DNA of 64,000 nt from positions 2,046,001-2,110,000 of the forward strand of contig NZ_CP014475.1 of NCBI RefSeq assembly GCF_001583415.1, written 5' to 3'. The stretch comes from Mycolicibacterium phlei. Lineage in GTDB: Bacteria; Actinomycetota; Actinomycetes; Mycobacteriales; Mycobacteriaceae. The notes below the pieces were generated by a model. It did no database searches and had not been told where the DNA came from. It saw only the letters and a program-made list of their open reading frames with translations. Below are positions 63,975 through 64,000 of the stretch, one piece after another. The stretch's first letter is position 1. Each line of letters starts with the position of its first letter. The position numbers were made by a program, and so were the translations under genes.

Positions 63975-64000
63975 GATTGCACCACCTGGGTTCGGGCCCG
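63971..64000 (-). CDS. 3' end of the next carotenoid operon gene (partial)
   Basis: Only nine codons and the stop are inside the window (RARTQVVQS), with the stop overlapping the crtB start in ATGA. Given the operon, a phytoene desaturase (crtI) or GGPP synthase (crtE) is expected here, but the fragment is too short to identify. Confidence 0.4.
   Translation of the reverse strand, partial: RARTQVVQS

Overview
The window is high-GC actinobacterial DNA whose gene order matches the Mycobacterium tuberculosis Rv3042c-Rv3001c stretch: serB2, an ABC ATPase, a NUDIX protein, echA17, two methyltransferases, TB22.2, a PQQ-type lipoprotein, the methylglucose lipopolysaccharide (MGLP) genes, fixAB, iscS, mnmA, lpqA, ligA, gatCA, pfkA, gatB, lppZ, doxX, cfp6 and ilvBNC. 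The carotenoid operon, the accessory islands and the absence of the esxQRS/PPE genes that M. tuberculosis has between mnmA and lpqA suggest a rapidly growing, pigmented non-tuberculous mycobacterium (Mycolicibacterium type). That assignment is inference from gene order and protein similarity recalled from knowledge; no search was run.

Layout. 1-8132: core genes from the serB2 end to TB22.2, interrupted by a MocR-type regulator divergent from a small protein plus YczE cassette (582-2913). 8137-23179: an accessory island between TB22.2 and the PQQ lipoprotein. It holds an IS3-family element (8338-9684) and a tightly packed minus-strand type I restriction-modification operon (19686-9726). That operon runs: HTH protein with a methylase-like but motif-less middle, hsdM, hsdS, a 5'-nucleotidase, a DUF1016/YhcG nuclease, hsdR. 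Divergent to it is a coiled-coil protein with a degenerate PD-(D/E)XK-like domain (19854-21272), and a perfect 20-bp palindrome lies between them. A lipoprotein and a frameshifted Na+/alanine symporter gene follow. Near-identical 27-bp direct repeats from a transporter tail flank the island.

23308-29271: PQQ lipoprotein and MGLP genes (hexapeptide acyltransferase, GT4 glucosyltransferase, GH57 enzyme, methyltransferase). 29468-35965: electron transfer flavoprotein, an OlsB/OlsA-like acyltransferase pair, cysteine desulfurase plus tRNA 2-thiouridylase (sulfur relay), and LpqA. 36024-41160: a MetE-like protein, an ArsR/SRPBCC operon with twin operator-like palindromes, a repeat-rich surface protein, an acyl-CoA ligase and a YjbR protein. 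41292-49056: ligA, a Cys-rich small protein, an ACT protein, gatC, gatA, pfkA and gatB. 49124-50893: a TetR/SDR/SMR accessory cassette. 50898-57543: lppZ, doxX, cfp6, then ilvB-ilvN-ilvC behind a leader peptide and attenuator-like terminator.

57679-64000: a MerR/B12-type regulator and idi on the plus strand face a minus-strand carotenoid operon (partial upstream gene, crtB, crtYc, crtYd, methyltransferase, crtU, Rieske protein) in which successive genes overlap by 4 nt. It predicts conversion of GGPP through phytoene, lycopene and beta-carotene to an aryl carotenoid of the isorenieratene type.

The part most worth pursuing is the expanded type I RM island. Its extra components are not part of a textbook hsdRMS system, and they sit with a shared divergent operator candidate and mobile-DNA boundaries. 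No tRNA, rRNA or CRISPR array was seen.
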